Shown piece after piece: positions 50,884 through 58,863 of a stretch of DNA of 64,000 nucleotides (within the stretch, counting starts at the first letter, position 1; each line of letters opens with the position of its first letter). This stretch comes from Rhodococcus sp. 4CII. GTDB taxonomy: Bacteria > Actinomycetota > Actinomycetes > Mycobacteriales > Mycobacteriaceae. The translations under genes were made by a program, and so were the position numbers. The notes beneath the pieces were generated by a model. That model was not told where the DNA came from. It searched no databases and saw only the letters and a list, made by a program, of their open reading frames with translations. Where the stretch lies: assembly GCF_014256275.1 (NCBI RefSeq), contig NZ_JACCFE010000001.1, positions 1-64,000 on the forward strand, in the 5' to 3' direction.

Positions 50884-51019
50884 AGGTCGATCCTCCCCAA
50901 TTCATCGCCGGCACACCGCCGGAGCACTGTTGGATGATAGCTATTGACCTGCGGCGATGCCCGATCAGCGTGGCCTAACCGGTGTCAAAGATGTGGGCTG
51001 AGCTCCGCTTCTAGAACTC

Positions 51020-51041
51020 GGACACGCCGATGATCGTGTCC
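51020..51041. promoter_or_regulatory. Inverted repeat upstream of the P450 gene
   Basis: GGACACG-ccgatgat-CGTGTCC, perfect 7-bp arms, in the 262-bp divergent gap between 50883 and 51146. Typical size for a TetR- or GntR-type operator; no regulator gene is adjacent. Confidence 0.45.
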
Positions 51042-51145
51042 CCGCTCAACCACTTCTGGGGCGCTCTGTTCGTGTCGATGCCGCCGCCGAACCATTGTTT
51101 CCCCAGTAGGGTCGCAGGCAATGTACGACCGACCGAGGGGGACCG

Positions 51146-52369
51146 GTGACGGGTTCTGCATCCGAAAAGGCCATCTCGCCCGCATCACGGGCGTTCTGGG
51201 ACCGCAGTTTCGCGGGCCGCCGCGCGATGTTCGAGGAGCTTCGTCAGCGGTCGCCGATCGAGTTCCACACGGAAACAGCCGGTCCGGGCTTCTGGTCGGT
51301 CGTCGGATACGACGACGTGGTGGCGGTCAGCCGGAACCCGGAGGTCTTCTCCTCGGCCAAGGGCTTCACCATCGACGACGTCCCGGCCGAGATCCTCGAG
51401 TTCGCCATGTCGATGATCGCCATGGACGACCCCCGTCACCGACGTCTGCGCGGCATCGTGCAATCGGCGTTCACCGCGGCCTCGGTGCGGGGCATCGCCG
51501 AGCGGGTGCGCGGCTACGCTGCGCAGATCGCCGCGGACCTACCCCGAGATGCCGAGTTCGACTTCGTCCCCGACGTCGCGACCCGGTTACCGGTGCAGGT
51601 GATCTGCGAGTTGCTCGGGATCCCGGAGAGCGACCGGCCGATGATCCTGGCCGCGGCGGCCGACGTCATCGCCGGAGGCGGTGATCAGGAGTTCGTCACC
51701 GCACCCGGCGGCGCGGCCGGCCTCGGCCAGATCTACGGATACGCCCTCGAACTGGGCGAGAAACGCAAGGCGGATCCCGGCGAGGATCTGACGTCCCGGC
51801 TGGTGTCGACGATGGTCGACGGCGAGACCCTCACACCGACCGAGTTCGGTTCCTTCGTCATCCTTCTGATCACGGCGGGTTTCGACACCACCCGGCAAGC
51901 GTTGGCCTGGGCGCTGCATCTGCTCAGCGAGCACCCCGACCAGAAAGAACTGTTGCTCGCCGATTTCGCCGGCCACATCGACAACACGATCGACGAGGTG
52001 ATCCGCTTCGCCTCCCCGGTGCCCTACATGCGGCGCACCGCGTCCGTCGACACCGAGCTCGGCGGCGCCCATATCGCGGCGGGGGACAAGGTCGTCGTGT
52101 GGTATCTGTCCGCGAACCACGACGAACGCATCTTCGACGGTCCGGGCCGGTTCGACATCACCCGGGCGAACGCCGGCAAGCATCTCGGTTTCGGTGCGAA
52201 AGACATCCACCACTGCCTGGGTATGAACCTCGCACGGCTGGAGCTGCGCGTCATGCTCGAAGAACTGTTCACCGCCCATCCCGCACTCCACGCGGTGGGC
52301 GAACCGGAACTGCTGCTCTCCGCGTTCATCAGTGGCATCGATTCACTTCCAGTCCGGACACGTGACTGA
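51146..52369 (+). CDS. Cytochrome P450
   Basis: 407 residues from GTG 51146 (GAGGGGGACCG upstream). I-helix LLITAGFDTTRQA near residue 243 (acid-alcohol pair D-T), K-helix ExxR in IDEVIRFASP, meander, and heme loop GFGAKDIHHCLGMNLARLEL with the Cys ligand near 356. The heme loop has FGxKDIHHC rather than F-G-x-G-x-H-x-C, i.e. a changed loop. Class and length are those of soluble bacterial P450s needing ferredoxin and reductase; neither partner gene is nearby. Substrate unknown. It stands alone as metabolic cargo between repeat-bearing edges. Confidence 0.9.
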   Translation: MTGSASEKAISPASRAFWDRSFAGRRAMFEELRQRSPIEFHTETAGPGFWSVVGYDDVVAVSRNPEVFSSAKGFTIDDVPAEILEFAMSMIAMDDPRHRRLRGIVQSAFTAASVRGIAERVRGYAAQIAADLPRDAEFDFVPDVATRLPVQVICELLGIPESDRPMILAAAADVIAGGGDQEFVTAPGGAAGLGQIYGYALELGEKRKADPGEDLTSRLVSTMVDGETLTPTEFGSFVILLITAGFDTTRQALAWALHLLSEHPDQKELLLADFAGHIDNTIDEVIRFASPVPYMRRTASVDTELGGAHIAAGDKVVVWYLSANHDERIFDGPGRFDITRANAGKHLGFGAKDIHHCLGMNLARLELRVMLEELFTAHPALHAVGEPELLLSAFISGIDSLPVRTRD

Positions 52370-52411
52370 CGGTGCCCGAGGCGCCACCTCGATCACAGGG
52401 CAAAAGAAGCC

Positions 52412-52436
52412 TGAACTGCGAAGATGGCATGTCCCC
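52412..52436 (+). repeat. 25-bp gene-edge repeat, copy 10
   Basis: TGAACTGC + GAAG + ATGGCATGTCCCC, 42 bp after the P450 stop; with copy 11 it brackets a terminator in inverted orientation. Confidence 0.8.
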
Positions 52437-52541
52437 TCCGCTCTGACTCCCAACGGGACATCGAAGAGTCACCGGTGTCACTCGCTCACTCCGGTATCCG
52501 ACTTCGGAGAATCGTCTAGCGGCAGAGTCTCCGAACGCCGA

Positions 52542-52576
52542 AACGCCCCCGTCCTCTCAGTGAGGACGGGGGCGTT
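52542..52576. terminator. Strong bidirectional terminator
   Basis: AACGCCCCCGTCCTC and GAGGACGGGGGCGTT form a perfect 15-bp stem around TCAGT, between the convergent P450 and 52678 genes and between repeat copies 10 and 11. Confidence 0.85.
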
Positions 52577-52606
52577 CTGGGGTCGGGAGAGATAGCCGGC
52601 GGGGCA

Positions 52607-52631
52607 GGGGGCATGTCATCTGTGCAGTTCA
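52607..52631 (-). repeat. 25-bp gene-edge repeat, copy 11
   Basis: TGAACTGC + ACAG + ATGACATGCCCCC on the minus strand, 46 bp beyond the stop of the leftward HTH gene. Confidence 0.85.
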
Positions 52632-52677
52632 GGGCAAAATCCTGACTCCAGTGACATCGAATGCGGGCGAACGTCAA

Positions 52678-52923
52678 TCACTCTGAGCGTCGGCGCCGAG
52701 GCTTCTGCACATCGGTGCGCGCGCCCTGTCCAGGTCTGTTGTTGGCCCACTCGATGACTTCGCCGCGCTTCCACAGCGGCGTTCGCCCGATCTTCTCGAC
52801 CGGGGCCGGCGCCTGCCCCCGGGCGACATACGAGCGCCACGTCGAGGCGGAGATCTCGGTGCCGGACTCGGCCTTGATCAGGTCGATGCACTCCTGCGAG
52901 GTGAGCCTGTTCGGGTTGGCCAT
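52678..52923 (-). CDS. Small AlpA/excisionase-like DNA-binding protein
   Basis: 81 residues from ATG 52923. LTSQECIDLIKAESGTEISA then STWRSYVARGQAPAPVEKIG and TPLWKRGEVIEWANNRPGQG gives the winged-helix arrangement of AlpA/MerR-type helix-turn-helix proteins (W…Y…G…P…G…P-x-W…V-x-x-W), with a basic tail. Such proteins act as excision or transcription regulators of mobile elements. Divergent from the 53192 gene, it could control the TTGCAAC-type promoter at 53121. Confidence 0.7.
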   Translation of the reverse strand: MANPNRLTSQECIDLIKAESGTEISASTWRSYVARGQAPAPVEKIGRTPLWKRGEVIEWANNRPGQGARTDVQKPRRRRSE

Positions 52924-53120
52924 CTCAGATCTCCGCGTAGGTAATGGCCTGGACCGCGGAATCGCAGACGTACGGCCGAGTGAACGATGACGACTTACCG
53001 GTGCAGGGCGGCCTGCAGCCGGGCGCAGTCCGGTGACGCGGGGGTTCCATGCGCTAGACCCTACAGCTCGAGGATGTAACGCCAGCGTTCCTGTCTGGGG
53101 TATGTGGTATCTCTGCATAC

Positions 53121-53150
53121 TTGCAACAATACAGCATGACGATGTAAGGT
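53121..53150 (+). promoter_or_regulatory. Promoter-like sequence, TGTAA family (member a)
   Basis: TTGCAA at 53121, 18 bp, TAAGGT at 53145, with shared words TTGCAAC and GACGATGTAA. Predicted start of transcription is about 35 nt before ATG 53192. Confidence 0.6.
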
Positions 53151-53191
53151 AGTGTTCGAAGGTGAAACTCGCCAAGGGAAGACGGTGCGAA

Positions 53192-53563
53192 ATGACGCAG
53201 GCGGCAGATTTGAATACGCGTCCGATCGAGTTCGCGAAGGGAGACCTGGTCGCGTGGACCGTGCGCCCAGGTGTCTACACCGTGGTCACGCGGTCGCGGG
53301 CATCGGTGGTCCTGCTGCCAGTGGTGCCCGAGCGGTACGCCACGCCTGACGGCGGATGGATCACCCATCCGTCCAAGTTGCGCCCCGTCGACTTCGTCGA
53401 GGTCGGACGCGCCGCACACGCGGAGGGGGAGACCCTTTCTCCTGCCCTGAGTGCGGTAGTGCGCCGCGCTCTCGAAGGCCTGACCGTCGGCGACGGGCTC
53501 GGTCGCAAGATCATGTCCGACTTCGTCGACGGATGGACGGCCGCGAGCCTCGCCGAGCGCTGA
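53192..53563 (+). CDS. Unknown small protein
   Basis: 123 residues from ATG 53192, preferred over GTG 53162 because AAGGGAAGA lies upstream and the promoter-like -10 ends at 53150. The N-terminal half looks like a small beta-barrel (FAKGDLVAWTVRPGVYTVVT), with a helical C-terminus (LSAVVRRALEGLTVGDGLGR). No family is recognised. Confidence 0.55.
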   Translation: MTQAADLNTRPIEFAKGDLVAWTVRPGVYTVVTRSRASVVLLPVVPERYATPDGGWITHPSKLRPVDFVEVGRAAHAEGETLSPALSAVVRRALEGLTVGDGLGRKIMSDFVDGWTAASLAER

Positions 53564-53601
53564 ACAGCAATGCCAGTAATGCCAGCAACCTAGGGGGAAC
53601 C

Positions 53602-53853
53602 ATGACCGATCAACTCGTCCGGAGCCGCAATGTGTTGGACCTGCGCCCCGGCGACGTCGTGCGCGAACGCAATGCCGACTGGCCAGAGCCCTTCACCGCG
53701 GGCGAGTTCTACGACTACACCGTCGCCGAAATCGACCGCGTCAACACCACCACTGTGCACGTCGCCATCGTCACCGACGGATTCCCCGCCGCCGTGCCCT
53801 ACAGCCCCGACCAGTGGGTGACCGTCGTCGAGGAGGTGAAGGCATCCCGATGA
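53602..53853 (+). CDS. Unknown small protein
   Basis: 83 residues from ATG 53602 (AGGGGGAACC upstream). Beta-rich (VLDLRPGDVVRERNADWPEP, YTVAEIDRVNTTTVHVAIVT). The stop overlaps the next start by four bases. It resembles the 53192 product in having an F-x-x-G-D-x-V element, suggesting a related barrel fold. Confidence 0.55.
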   Translation: MTDQLVRSRNVLDLRPGDVVRERNADWPEPFTAGEFYDYTVAEIDRVNTTTVHVAIVTDGFPAAVPYSPDQWVTVVEEVKASR

Positions 53854-54572
53854 CCCCGAACTGCATGTCGGAGGGTGCCGTCACGATGGCCACCGAGGAG
53901 GAGACGATGACCGCAGCAGAGAACGGCCCCCGGGAATGGGCGACGCGCATGCTCGCCCCGGGCCATGCGGTCATCCTCGATACCGAGACCAGCGACCTCG
54001 ATGGATCGATCCTCGAGGTGGCTGTCATCGACGCGGCCACCGGCGCCGTCCTCCTCGACACCCTCGTCGATCCCGGCGACGTGCAGATTCACCCCGCGGC
54101 GGCAGCCGTACACGGCATCAGTGCCGCCCAGCTCATCGGCGCTCCAGACTGGCCCACCGTGTTCTCCGCCCTCGCGGCGGTCACCGCGGACCGGGTCGTA
54201 CTCGCCTACAACGCATCATTTGATCAGAGTCGCATCCTGCACGACTGCCACCGCCACGGCCTCGACCCCCTGCACCTGGCCGACGCGGAGCGGTGGGGAT
54301 GCGTCATGGTGACGCGCTCCCAGGCTGAAGGCGTCGAGAAGAACATCCGACTCGACGGTGCACACCGCGCCTGCGGCGACGCAGAAGCCGCCCGCACAGT
54401 CCTCCAGGGCATCGCAGACGGCCCTACCGGCACTCCTGCACCCTCTTGCGGCCGAGACGCCGCTCACCGCTGTGACGCGGTCGCTACGACCCCTTCCGGC
54501 GAACTGCTCGCAGACGCGTCCTGCCCGGCTGGCGCAGCCCCGTCGGGGCCGGGCTCTTACCTGCATAGATGA
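53850..54572 (+). CDS. DEDDh 3'-5' exonuclease
   Basis: 240 residues from ATG 53850 (ATGA overlap). Exo I AVILDTETSDLDGSILEVAV near residue 41, Exo II VLAYNASFDQSRI near 120, Exo III HRACGDAEAA near 171 (H-x4-D), i.e. all catalytic acidic residues and the DEDDh His. It is similar in length to DnaQ-like or RNase T-like exonucleases, with an extra Cys/Pro-rich tail of about 55 residues. The stop codon TGA lies inside repeat copy 12, so the tail may have arisen by fusion with the repeat region. Confidence 0.85.
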   Translation: MTPNCMSEGAVTMATEEETMTAAENGPREWATRMLAPGHAVILDTETSDLDGSILEVAVIDAATGAVLLDTLVDPGDVQIHPAAAAVHGISAAQLIGAPDWPTVFSALAAVTADRVVLAYNASFDQSRILHDCHRHGLDPLHLADAERWGCVMVTRSQAEGVEKNIRLDGAHRACGDAEAARTVLQGIADGPTGTPAPSCGRDAAHRCDAVATTPSGELLADASCPAGAAPSGPGSYLHR

Positions 54573-54581
54573 CACGTCCCC
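54557..54581 (+). repeat. 25-bp gene-edge repeat, copy 12
   Basis: TTACCTGC + ATAG + ATGACACGTCCCC. Its TGA ends the exonuclease gene and it lies 20 bp before the 54602 start. Confidence 0.9.
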
Positions 54582-54601
54582 TTCGCCTGAAAGAAGATGA
54601 C

Positions 54602-54847
54602 ATGCCCAAACCTTCCGGCCACGACACTCCGCGCCGCACCGTTCATGTGATCGACCGCAGCGGGTGGGGAACCAGCGGCGCCTACCCTGCGATCCGTGCT
54701 CTCACGCTGATCTGGGCTTGCCCCACTTGCCAAGGCCCGCGGGGAATCCCGCAGAAACACCGCTTCCATGAGGATGGCGAATGGTTTACCTGTGACCGAT
54801 GGGACAACCCGTGCGGCCACGTCCCGACATGTATGTGTCGGTCCTGA
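54602..54847 (+). CDS. Small zinc-ribbon protein
   Basis: 81 residues from ATG 54602 (GAAAGAAG upstream). LIWACPTCQGPRG and WDNPCGHVPTCMCRS provide C-x2-C and clustered distal cysteines/His for zinc. The SGWGTSGAYPAIRALTLIWA segment resembles the 41002 frame. Function unknown. It is directly preceded by repeat copy 12. Confidence 0.65.
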   Translation: MPKPSGHDTPRRTVHVIDRSGWGTSGAYPAIRALTLIWACPTCQGPRGIPQKHRFHEDGEWFTCDRWDNPCGHVPTCMCRS

Positions 54848-54906
54848 ACGAATCCCGAAAGGGTAGAGGGCTCGACCGGGTTTCTTTGTGGGACTTAATC
54901 CAAGGG

Positions 54907-54936
54907 TTGCAACATCACATTGTCGCGCTGTAATGT
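54907..54936 (+). promoter_or_regulatory. Promoter-like sequence, TGTAA family (member b)
   Basis: TTGCAA at 54907, 18 bp, TAATGT at 54931; shares TTGCAACA and GCTGTAATGT with the other members. It lies 34 bp before ATG 54971. Confidence 0.6.
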
Positions 54937-54970
54937 AATTCTCGTAAGTCCGACACGGAAGGTCACCGTC

Positions 54971-55195
54971 ATGAACGACAGCACCGCCGCCATCACCGCA
55001 GGCATAGTCACCGCAGCTCGCCAGCTCGACTGGGGATCGATCGTGATCCGAGATGGACGGATCGCCGCGGTCGCCCTCGACGACGAGGTAGAAGGAGACG
55101 AAAATTTGGCGGACCACTTCGACCTGTGCGAACTGGCGGAGTCCGCGAGTGACGCCGCCATTGCGGCAGAGCTGAACGCGAATTCGCGCGACTGA
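54971..55195 (+). CDS. Small acidic protein
   Basis: 74 residues from ATG 54971 (CGGAAGG upstream). The sequence (TAARQLDWGSIVIRDGRIAA, ENLADHFDLCELAESASDAA) is acidic and helical. No family is recognised. Confidence 0.55.
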   Translation: MNDSTAAITAGIVTAARQLDWGSIVIRDGRIAAVALDDEVEGDENLADHFDLCELAESASDAAIAAELNANSRD

Positions 55196-55234
55196 CCCGC
55201 AGGCCCCCAGTAATCCCACTGACAAGGAGTTCTC

Positions 55235-55429
55235 ATGTCCCACGCTCTCGCCGAAGCCCTTACCCCGGACCACCCCCGCGACCGCATCGTCGGCGTGCAC
55301 GGATACCACCGCGACGAGGCGGGTTCGCGGTTCGCGACCGTCCGCCTCGCCGACGGCTCCAAGGCCGAGATCGACCTCCTCGATATCTTCATCTCGCACC
55401 CGATCCGAGAGGTCGCCGCAGCGGCCTGA
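55235..55429 (+). CDS. Small protein of unknown function
   Basis: 64 residues from ATG 55235 (AAGGAG 9 nt upstream). Beta-strand-rich (RIVGVHGYHRDEAGSRFATV, KAEIDLLDIFISHPIREVAA). It follows the 54971 gene by 39 bp and may be co-transcribed. Confidence 0.55.
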   Translation: MSHALAEALTPDHPRDRIVGVHGYHRDEAGSRFATVRLADGSKAEIDLLDIFISHPIREVAAAA

Positions 55430-55514
55430 CACACATCCGAAAGCCTCACCTACCCAGTTGAAAGGACCCCGCAATGCACGTCGAAGCGAACACCGAAGCG
55501 GGGGAGGCGGAACG

Positions 55515-55828
55515 GTGAACGAGTATTTCCCGCCCGGCTGGGACAACCGCCCCCGCGTCGAACCCTGGAACCGCCACATCACCCGTCAGATGTGGCTGGC
55601 TAGGGACAAAGAGGACCTGGTCGGCATCATCGAACTGCTCGTCACCAGATCACCACGGCGAAGCAAGACGCACGCGACGCCGGCTATCTGGCCGACTGGC
55701 GAATCTTCCGGATGCTCGGCCAGGTACGACTCGGCGCCCGCGTGTACAACAACCTCGCCCGCGCACACCGCCGCGGCCGCAAGACAGTCCGGATTGATCA
55801 ACTTCTCGAGGAGGCCACCGATGCCTGA
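55515..55828 (+). pseudogene. Small basic protein gene with apparent single-base deletion
   Basis: GTG 55515 follows GGGGGAGG. The first frame gives YFPPGWDNRPRVEPWNRHIT and KEDLVGIIELLVT. From about 55645 the protein continues in another frame (TTAKQDARDAGYLADWRIFR, MLGQVRLGARVYNNLARAHR, RIDQLLEEATDA*). Adding one base near GTCACC-AGATC restores about 104 residues. A short 14-codon frame at 55474 precedes it. Unknown function. Confidence 0.5.
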
Positions 55829-56347
55829 CCGCAACGACACACGCACCCCTCGCCGCGACTACCGCGCCCTGATCGACGGCCGAGAAGTTCAGGTCGTCGG
55901 CCACCTGCATACCTCCCGGCACCACCCGACCCCGGAGCCGCGATCACTCCCTTCGAGGACCTGGCCGAACCGGATACCGGTGCACACCTGTTCGCGCTGG
56001 TCTCGGTCCGCTGCGCTACCGACGACACCACCGTCGACCCGGACACCGGCCTCAGTCACAGCAAGTACTTCGAGGGCCTGTTCGGGATGCCCAACGGCAC
56101 CAGCTGGTACCTCACACCGGCGGTCTACGACCCGCAGTCGCGTACGTACGCCCTCGGCTCGCAGGCGCTCGCCGCGGGGCTGAGCATCGGTGCACTGCAC
56201 GACGACGTTCTCGAGGTGGTCGGTGGCGCTGGGTACGCTGCCCCCGCGGGTGTGCGGGTGCATGACTTTTCAGTGCGGGCCCCTGCACCCCGACAGCCGC
56301 GGGTTACCGCCCTGACCACCCGCAGTCTCACGAGAGGAAAACAGTGA
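55821..56347 (+). pseudogene. Unknown protein gene with apparent single-base deletion
   Basis: ATG 55821 overlaps the end of the preceding gene. The first frame is MPDRNDTRTPRRDYRALIDG, then GREVQVVGHLHTS. From about 55930 the sequence continues one frame over (ITPFEDLAEPDTGAHLFALV, TGLSHSKYFEGLFGMPNGTS, ALAAGLSIGALHDDVLEVVG) to TGA 56345. One added C in the ACCCGACCCC run near 55925-55934 gives about 175 residues. Unknown function. Confidence 0.5.
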
Positions 56348-56391
56348 ACGTTCTGTTCTGCAGCGGCGAGTCGATGGATACCGACCGATGA
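56344..56391 (+). CDS. 15-residue leader-like peptide
   Basis: GTG 56344 with GAGAGGAAAA upstream encodes VNVLFCSGESMDTDR, and its stop overlaps ATG 56388 of the next gene. It may be a coupling leader peptide, or a remnant. Confidence 0.35.
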   Translation: MNVLFCSGESMDTDR

Positions 56392-56657
56392 AACGCGCCG
56401 CGTTCTGGGGGTGGGCCACGGCCACAACAGTCCCGGAAGCTCTGACGAACGCGCTCGATGCCGCGGTGTCGACGATGCACCAGGAACTCGGTGCCGATGC
56501 GCACCCGGTCAACACCTCGCACACCACAACCATCCTCACCGATCAGGTCCACCAAGACCCAGGACTGCTCAAGAGCCTTCTCGGGAGCTCGACGGCAACC
56601 GTGAACCGCGAAGACCACGCCCTGGTCACGGTCCTACTGATCGGCGAAGTCTGGTAG
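56388..56657 (+). CDS. Unknown small protein
   Basis: 89 residues from ATG 56388, coupled to the upstream peptide (ATGA). The sequence (AFWGWATATTVPEALTNALD, SSTATVNREDHALVTVLLIG) is protein-like with an alpha/beta pattern. No family is recognised. Confidence 0.5.
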   Translation: MKRAAFWGWATATTVPEALTNALDAAVSTMHQELGADAHPVNTSHTTTILTDQVHQDPGLLKSLLGSSTATVNREDHALVTVLLIGEVW

Positions 56658-56758
56658 CCGCTGTGATCCGGAGATGAGACTGCAACGGGTGGCCGAACTG
56701 GCCGCACCTGCATAGCTCGTCGACCCCGACCACCCGGGCAACCATCCCAGGAGTAGAG

Positions 56759-57136
56759 ATGACCCCCAACGATCGCAACGCCCCGGTTCCTGCCAACCGT
56801 GTCATCGACGAACCGTGGCGCACCGCGGTCACCGATGCCCTCTTCGCCCGCGTCAACGAACTCACACGTCTCTCACGAACGGGGATGAACCCCGCGGACA
56901 ACCCTCCGCCGCTGGCGTCGCGACTGCATCGCGGCGAGGACCTGCTACCACTGGCCGCCACCATGCCAGCCATCGAGAGCGACACCGCGCGACGCAAGAA
57001 ACTGATCTTCGCACCCGGGCTCAGCCAAGACGCTCTCGCCTGCCGCCGAACGGTCCGGCTCGACCCGACCACCGCGACGCCCGCCGGCGATACCCAGATC
57101 GTGCACCTCGGCCAGCCCCGCGCCGAACCCGAGTAG
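56759..57136 (+). CDS. Unknown small protein
   Basis: 125 residues from ATG 56759 (CCAGGAG upstream). N-terminal helix (DEPWRTAVTDALFARVNELT), then Pro-rich and basic segments (SDTARRKKLIFAPGLSQDAL). No family is recognised. Followed by repeat copy 13. Confidence 0.5.
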   Translation: MTPNDRNAPVPANRVIDEPWRTAVTDALFARVNELTRLSRTGMNPADNPPPLASRLHRGEDLLPLAATMPAIESDTARRKKLIFAPGLSQDALACRRTVRLDPTTATPAGDTQIVHLGQPRAEPE

Positions 57137-57168
57137 GGGAGAGCGGAGCATCGGTCAACTCATGCAAT

Positions 57169-57193
57169 TGCCCTGGGGAAATGACACGTCCCC
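57169..57193 (+). repeat. 25-bp gene-edge repeat, copy 13
   Basis: TGCCCTGG + GGAA + ATGACACGTCCCC, then GTGTCACGTCGAGA 8 nt on, as at copy 5. It lies 30 bp before ATG 57224. Confidence 0.9.
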
Positions 57194-57223
57194 CATTTGG
57201 TGTCACGTCGAGAAGGGGACTCC

Positions 57224-57337
57224 ATGAGCATCGAAAGCTGGCTGGCACGAGGGATCCTGAAGGCCATGACTGCGGCCGAGATCGAACTGTCGCCCGTAAC
57301 GGTGGGATCGCCGCGGACGACCGGAGACCGCCAGTGA
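57224..57337 (+). CDS. 37-residue peptide after repeat copy 13
   Basis: ATG 57224 (AGAAGGGGAC upstream) encodes MSIESWLARGILKAMTAAEI followed by a polar tail. The N-terminal half is an amphipathic helix. The stop overlaps the GTG of the next frame (GTGA). Confidence 0.45.
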   Translation: MSIESWLARGILKAMTAAEIELSPVTVGSPRTTGDRQ

Positions 57338-57438
57338 TCGGTCGTCCTCCGACGTGGGGCACCTCGTTTCCAGGCGAGATGCTGCCCACGGTGACACGCG
57401 AAATGGAGTCCCTGCGCACGGAACTCGCGGGGGCATGA
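57334..57438 (+). CDS. 34-residue peptide coupled to the 57224 peptide
   Basis: GTG 57334 overlaps the preceding stop; it encodes VIGRPPTWGTSFPGEMLPTV and ends with a helix (REMESLRTELAGA). The coding evidence is the overlap and composition only. Confidence 0.35.
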   Translation: MIGRPPTWGTSFPGEMLPTVTREMESLRTELAGA

Positions 57439-57457
57439 CGGTGACACCAGTCCGGTC

Positions 57458-57805
57458 GTGGGGATGTTCCGCCGGTACCTGGATCTGCTCGAACGCGACG
57501 GACTCATGCTTGCCGACCGCGATCGGTTCGAGATCCGGCGCCTGCTCCAGCGTGCGCAGGGCCGGGTGACGTCCACCGCGGTGTTCCTGACCGGTGTGGT
57601 CGCGATGATCCTCGGGGTGAGCTGCGCCGGCATCCTGATGGACTACACCGCGGCCGCGCTCGGCCCGGCCAGTTTTCTCCTCGGGGCCCTGGTGGGAGCT
57701 GTGATCGCCGGTACCGTGATGCGAGTAGGCACACGTGAGCTGGGGTCGTGGACAGCACACCTCGCCGACACCGCGATGGCCCGTCTGGACGAACGACTGC
57801 CCTGA
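57458..57805 (+). CDS. Small two-helix membrane protein
   Basis: 115 residues from GTG 57458 (ATG 57464 possible). Helical N-terminus (YLDLLERDGLMLADRDRFEI), two membrane helices (AVFLTGVVAMILGVSCAGIL and ASFLLGALVGAVIAGTVMRV), polar tail. Function unknown. It is followed 33 bp later by the ligase gene. Confidence 0.55.
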   Translation: MGMFRRYLDLLERDGLMLADRDRFEIRRLLQRAQGRVTSTAVFLTGVVAMILGVSCAGILMDYTAAALGPASFLLGALVGAVIAGTVMRVGTRELGSWTAHLADTAMARLDERLP

Positions 57806-57838
57806 TCCACCGCGGTCCCTCCAGACCGGGAGCGTCCG

Positions 57839-58831
57839 ATGAGCGGAGCTGGGAATCGGCTGATCGCGCCGATGCTAGCCACACCGGGTGAACCACCGGT
57901 GGAAATGGATGGCTGGGCGGCCGAAATGAAGTACGACGGCTTCCGCCTATTAGCTGGGGTCGGTGGCGGCGCGCATCCGGTGCTGTGGACCCGCAACCTC
58001 AACGTTGTCACTTCCTCCTACCCGGAGGTGACCGAGGCGCTGACCGAGGCATTCGGTGGTCACGGGCGCATCGTCTTCGACGGTGAAATCGTCGCCCTGA
58101 CGCAAGGTCGGCCTTCGTTCGCACGCCTGCAGAAGCGGGCGAACACCCTGCGCCCGACCACCGCCCTGCGCCGGCAGGTACCGGTCACTTTCCTGCCGTT
58201 CGACGTGCTCCGGCTCGGCGGGGACGACCTGATGGGTGCCCCGTACCTCGATCGCCGCGCCGCCCTCACCGACCTCGGCCACCAACTCCAGGGCGCCGGC
58301 CTTCCCATCCAAATCCCACCACATTGGGAAGGCATCCAGTGCGCGGTCATGCTCGAAGCGGTTCGCAGTTCGGGTATGGAAGGTGCTGTGTTTAAACGTG
58401 TTTCATCGCTGTACCTTCCCGGTCAGCGTACTCGGGCGTGGCGGAAGGTGTTGATCCGTACGCGGGTGAGCTGCGTGGTGCTCGGGTGGATTCCTGCTGG
58501 GGGGATGCAGCGCAACATGGTTGGCGCCCTCGTGCTCGGCGCCTACGACGACCAGGGCGCACTCCGGTATGTAGGGCACGTCGGGACGGGCTTCACTCAG
58601 GCTGGGCGCCGGCAGCTCGGTGAGCAACTGGCCGCCCTCGAACGTCCCACCAGCCCGATCGTCGCCGAGTCCGCGGCCGCGGAACAGCACGGTGTAGTGC
58701 GGTGGGTCCACCCGATTGTGGTGGTCGACATAGATATCCGCGAATACGGGCCCGGAGGGCTCCGGCACCCTTCCTTCAAGGGGCAACGACCCGATCTCGA
58801 CCCGGAAGGGGTCTTCGTGCCCGAATCGTAG
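57839..58831 (+). CDS. ATP-dependent DNA ligase (LigC/LigD ligase-domain type)
   Basis: 330 residues from ATG 57839. Motif I EMKYDGFRLLA (adenylated Lys near residue 31), RNLNVVTSSYPEV, motif III RIVFDGEIVAL, motif IV MEGAVFKRVSS, motif V region RAWRKVLIR, and a C-terminal OB-fold (MVGALVLGAYDDQGALRYVG, HVGTGFTQAGRRQLGE). Size and motifs match the small ATP-dependent ligases of actinobacteria that act in end-joining or base-excision repair. Motif V has WRKVLI rather than the usual W-x-K-x-K, a possible activity change. No Ku or polymerase gene is near. Confidence 0.9.
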   Translation: MSGAGNRLIAPMLATPGEPPVEMDGWAAEMKYDGFRLLAGVGGGAHPVLWTRNLNVVTSSYPEVTEALTEAFGGHGRIVFDGEIVALTQGRPSFARLQKRANTLRPTTALRRQVPVTFLPFDVLRLGGDDLMGAPYLDRRAALTDLGHQLQGAGLPIQIPPHWEGIQCAVMLEAVRSSGMEGAVFKRVSSLYLPGQRTRAWRKVLIRTRVSCVVLGWIPAGGMQRNMVGALVLGAYDDQGALRYVGHVGTGFTQAGRRQLGEQLAALERPTSPIVAESAAAEQHGVVRWVHPIVVVDIDIREYGPGGLRHPSFKGQRPDLDPEGVFVPES

Positions 58832-58863
58832 AAGACGCCGTCAGCTGAGGAGGAGGAGGAGTA

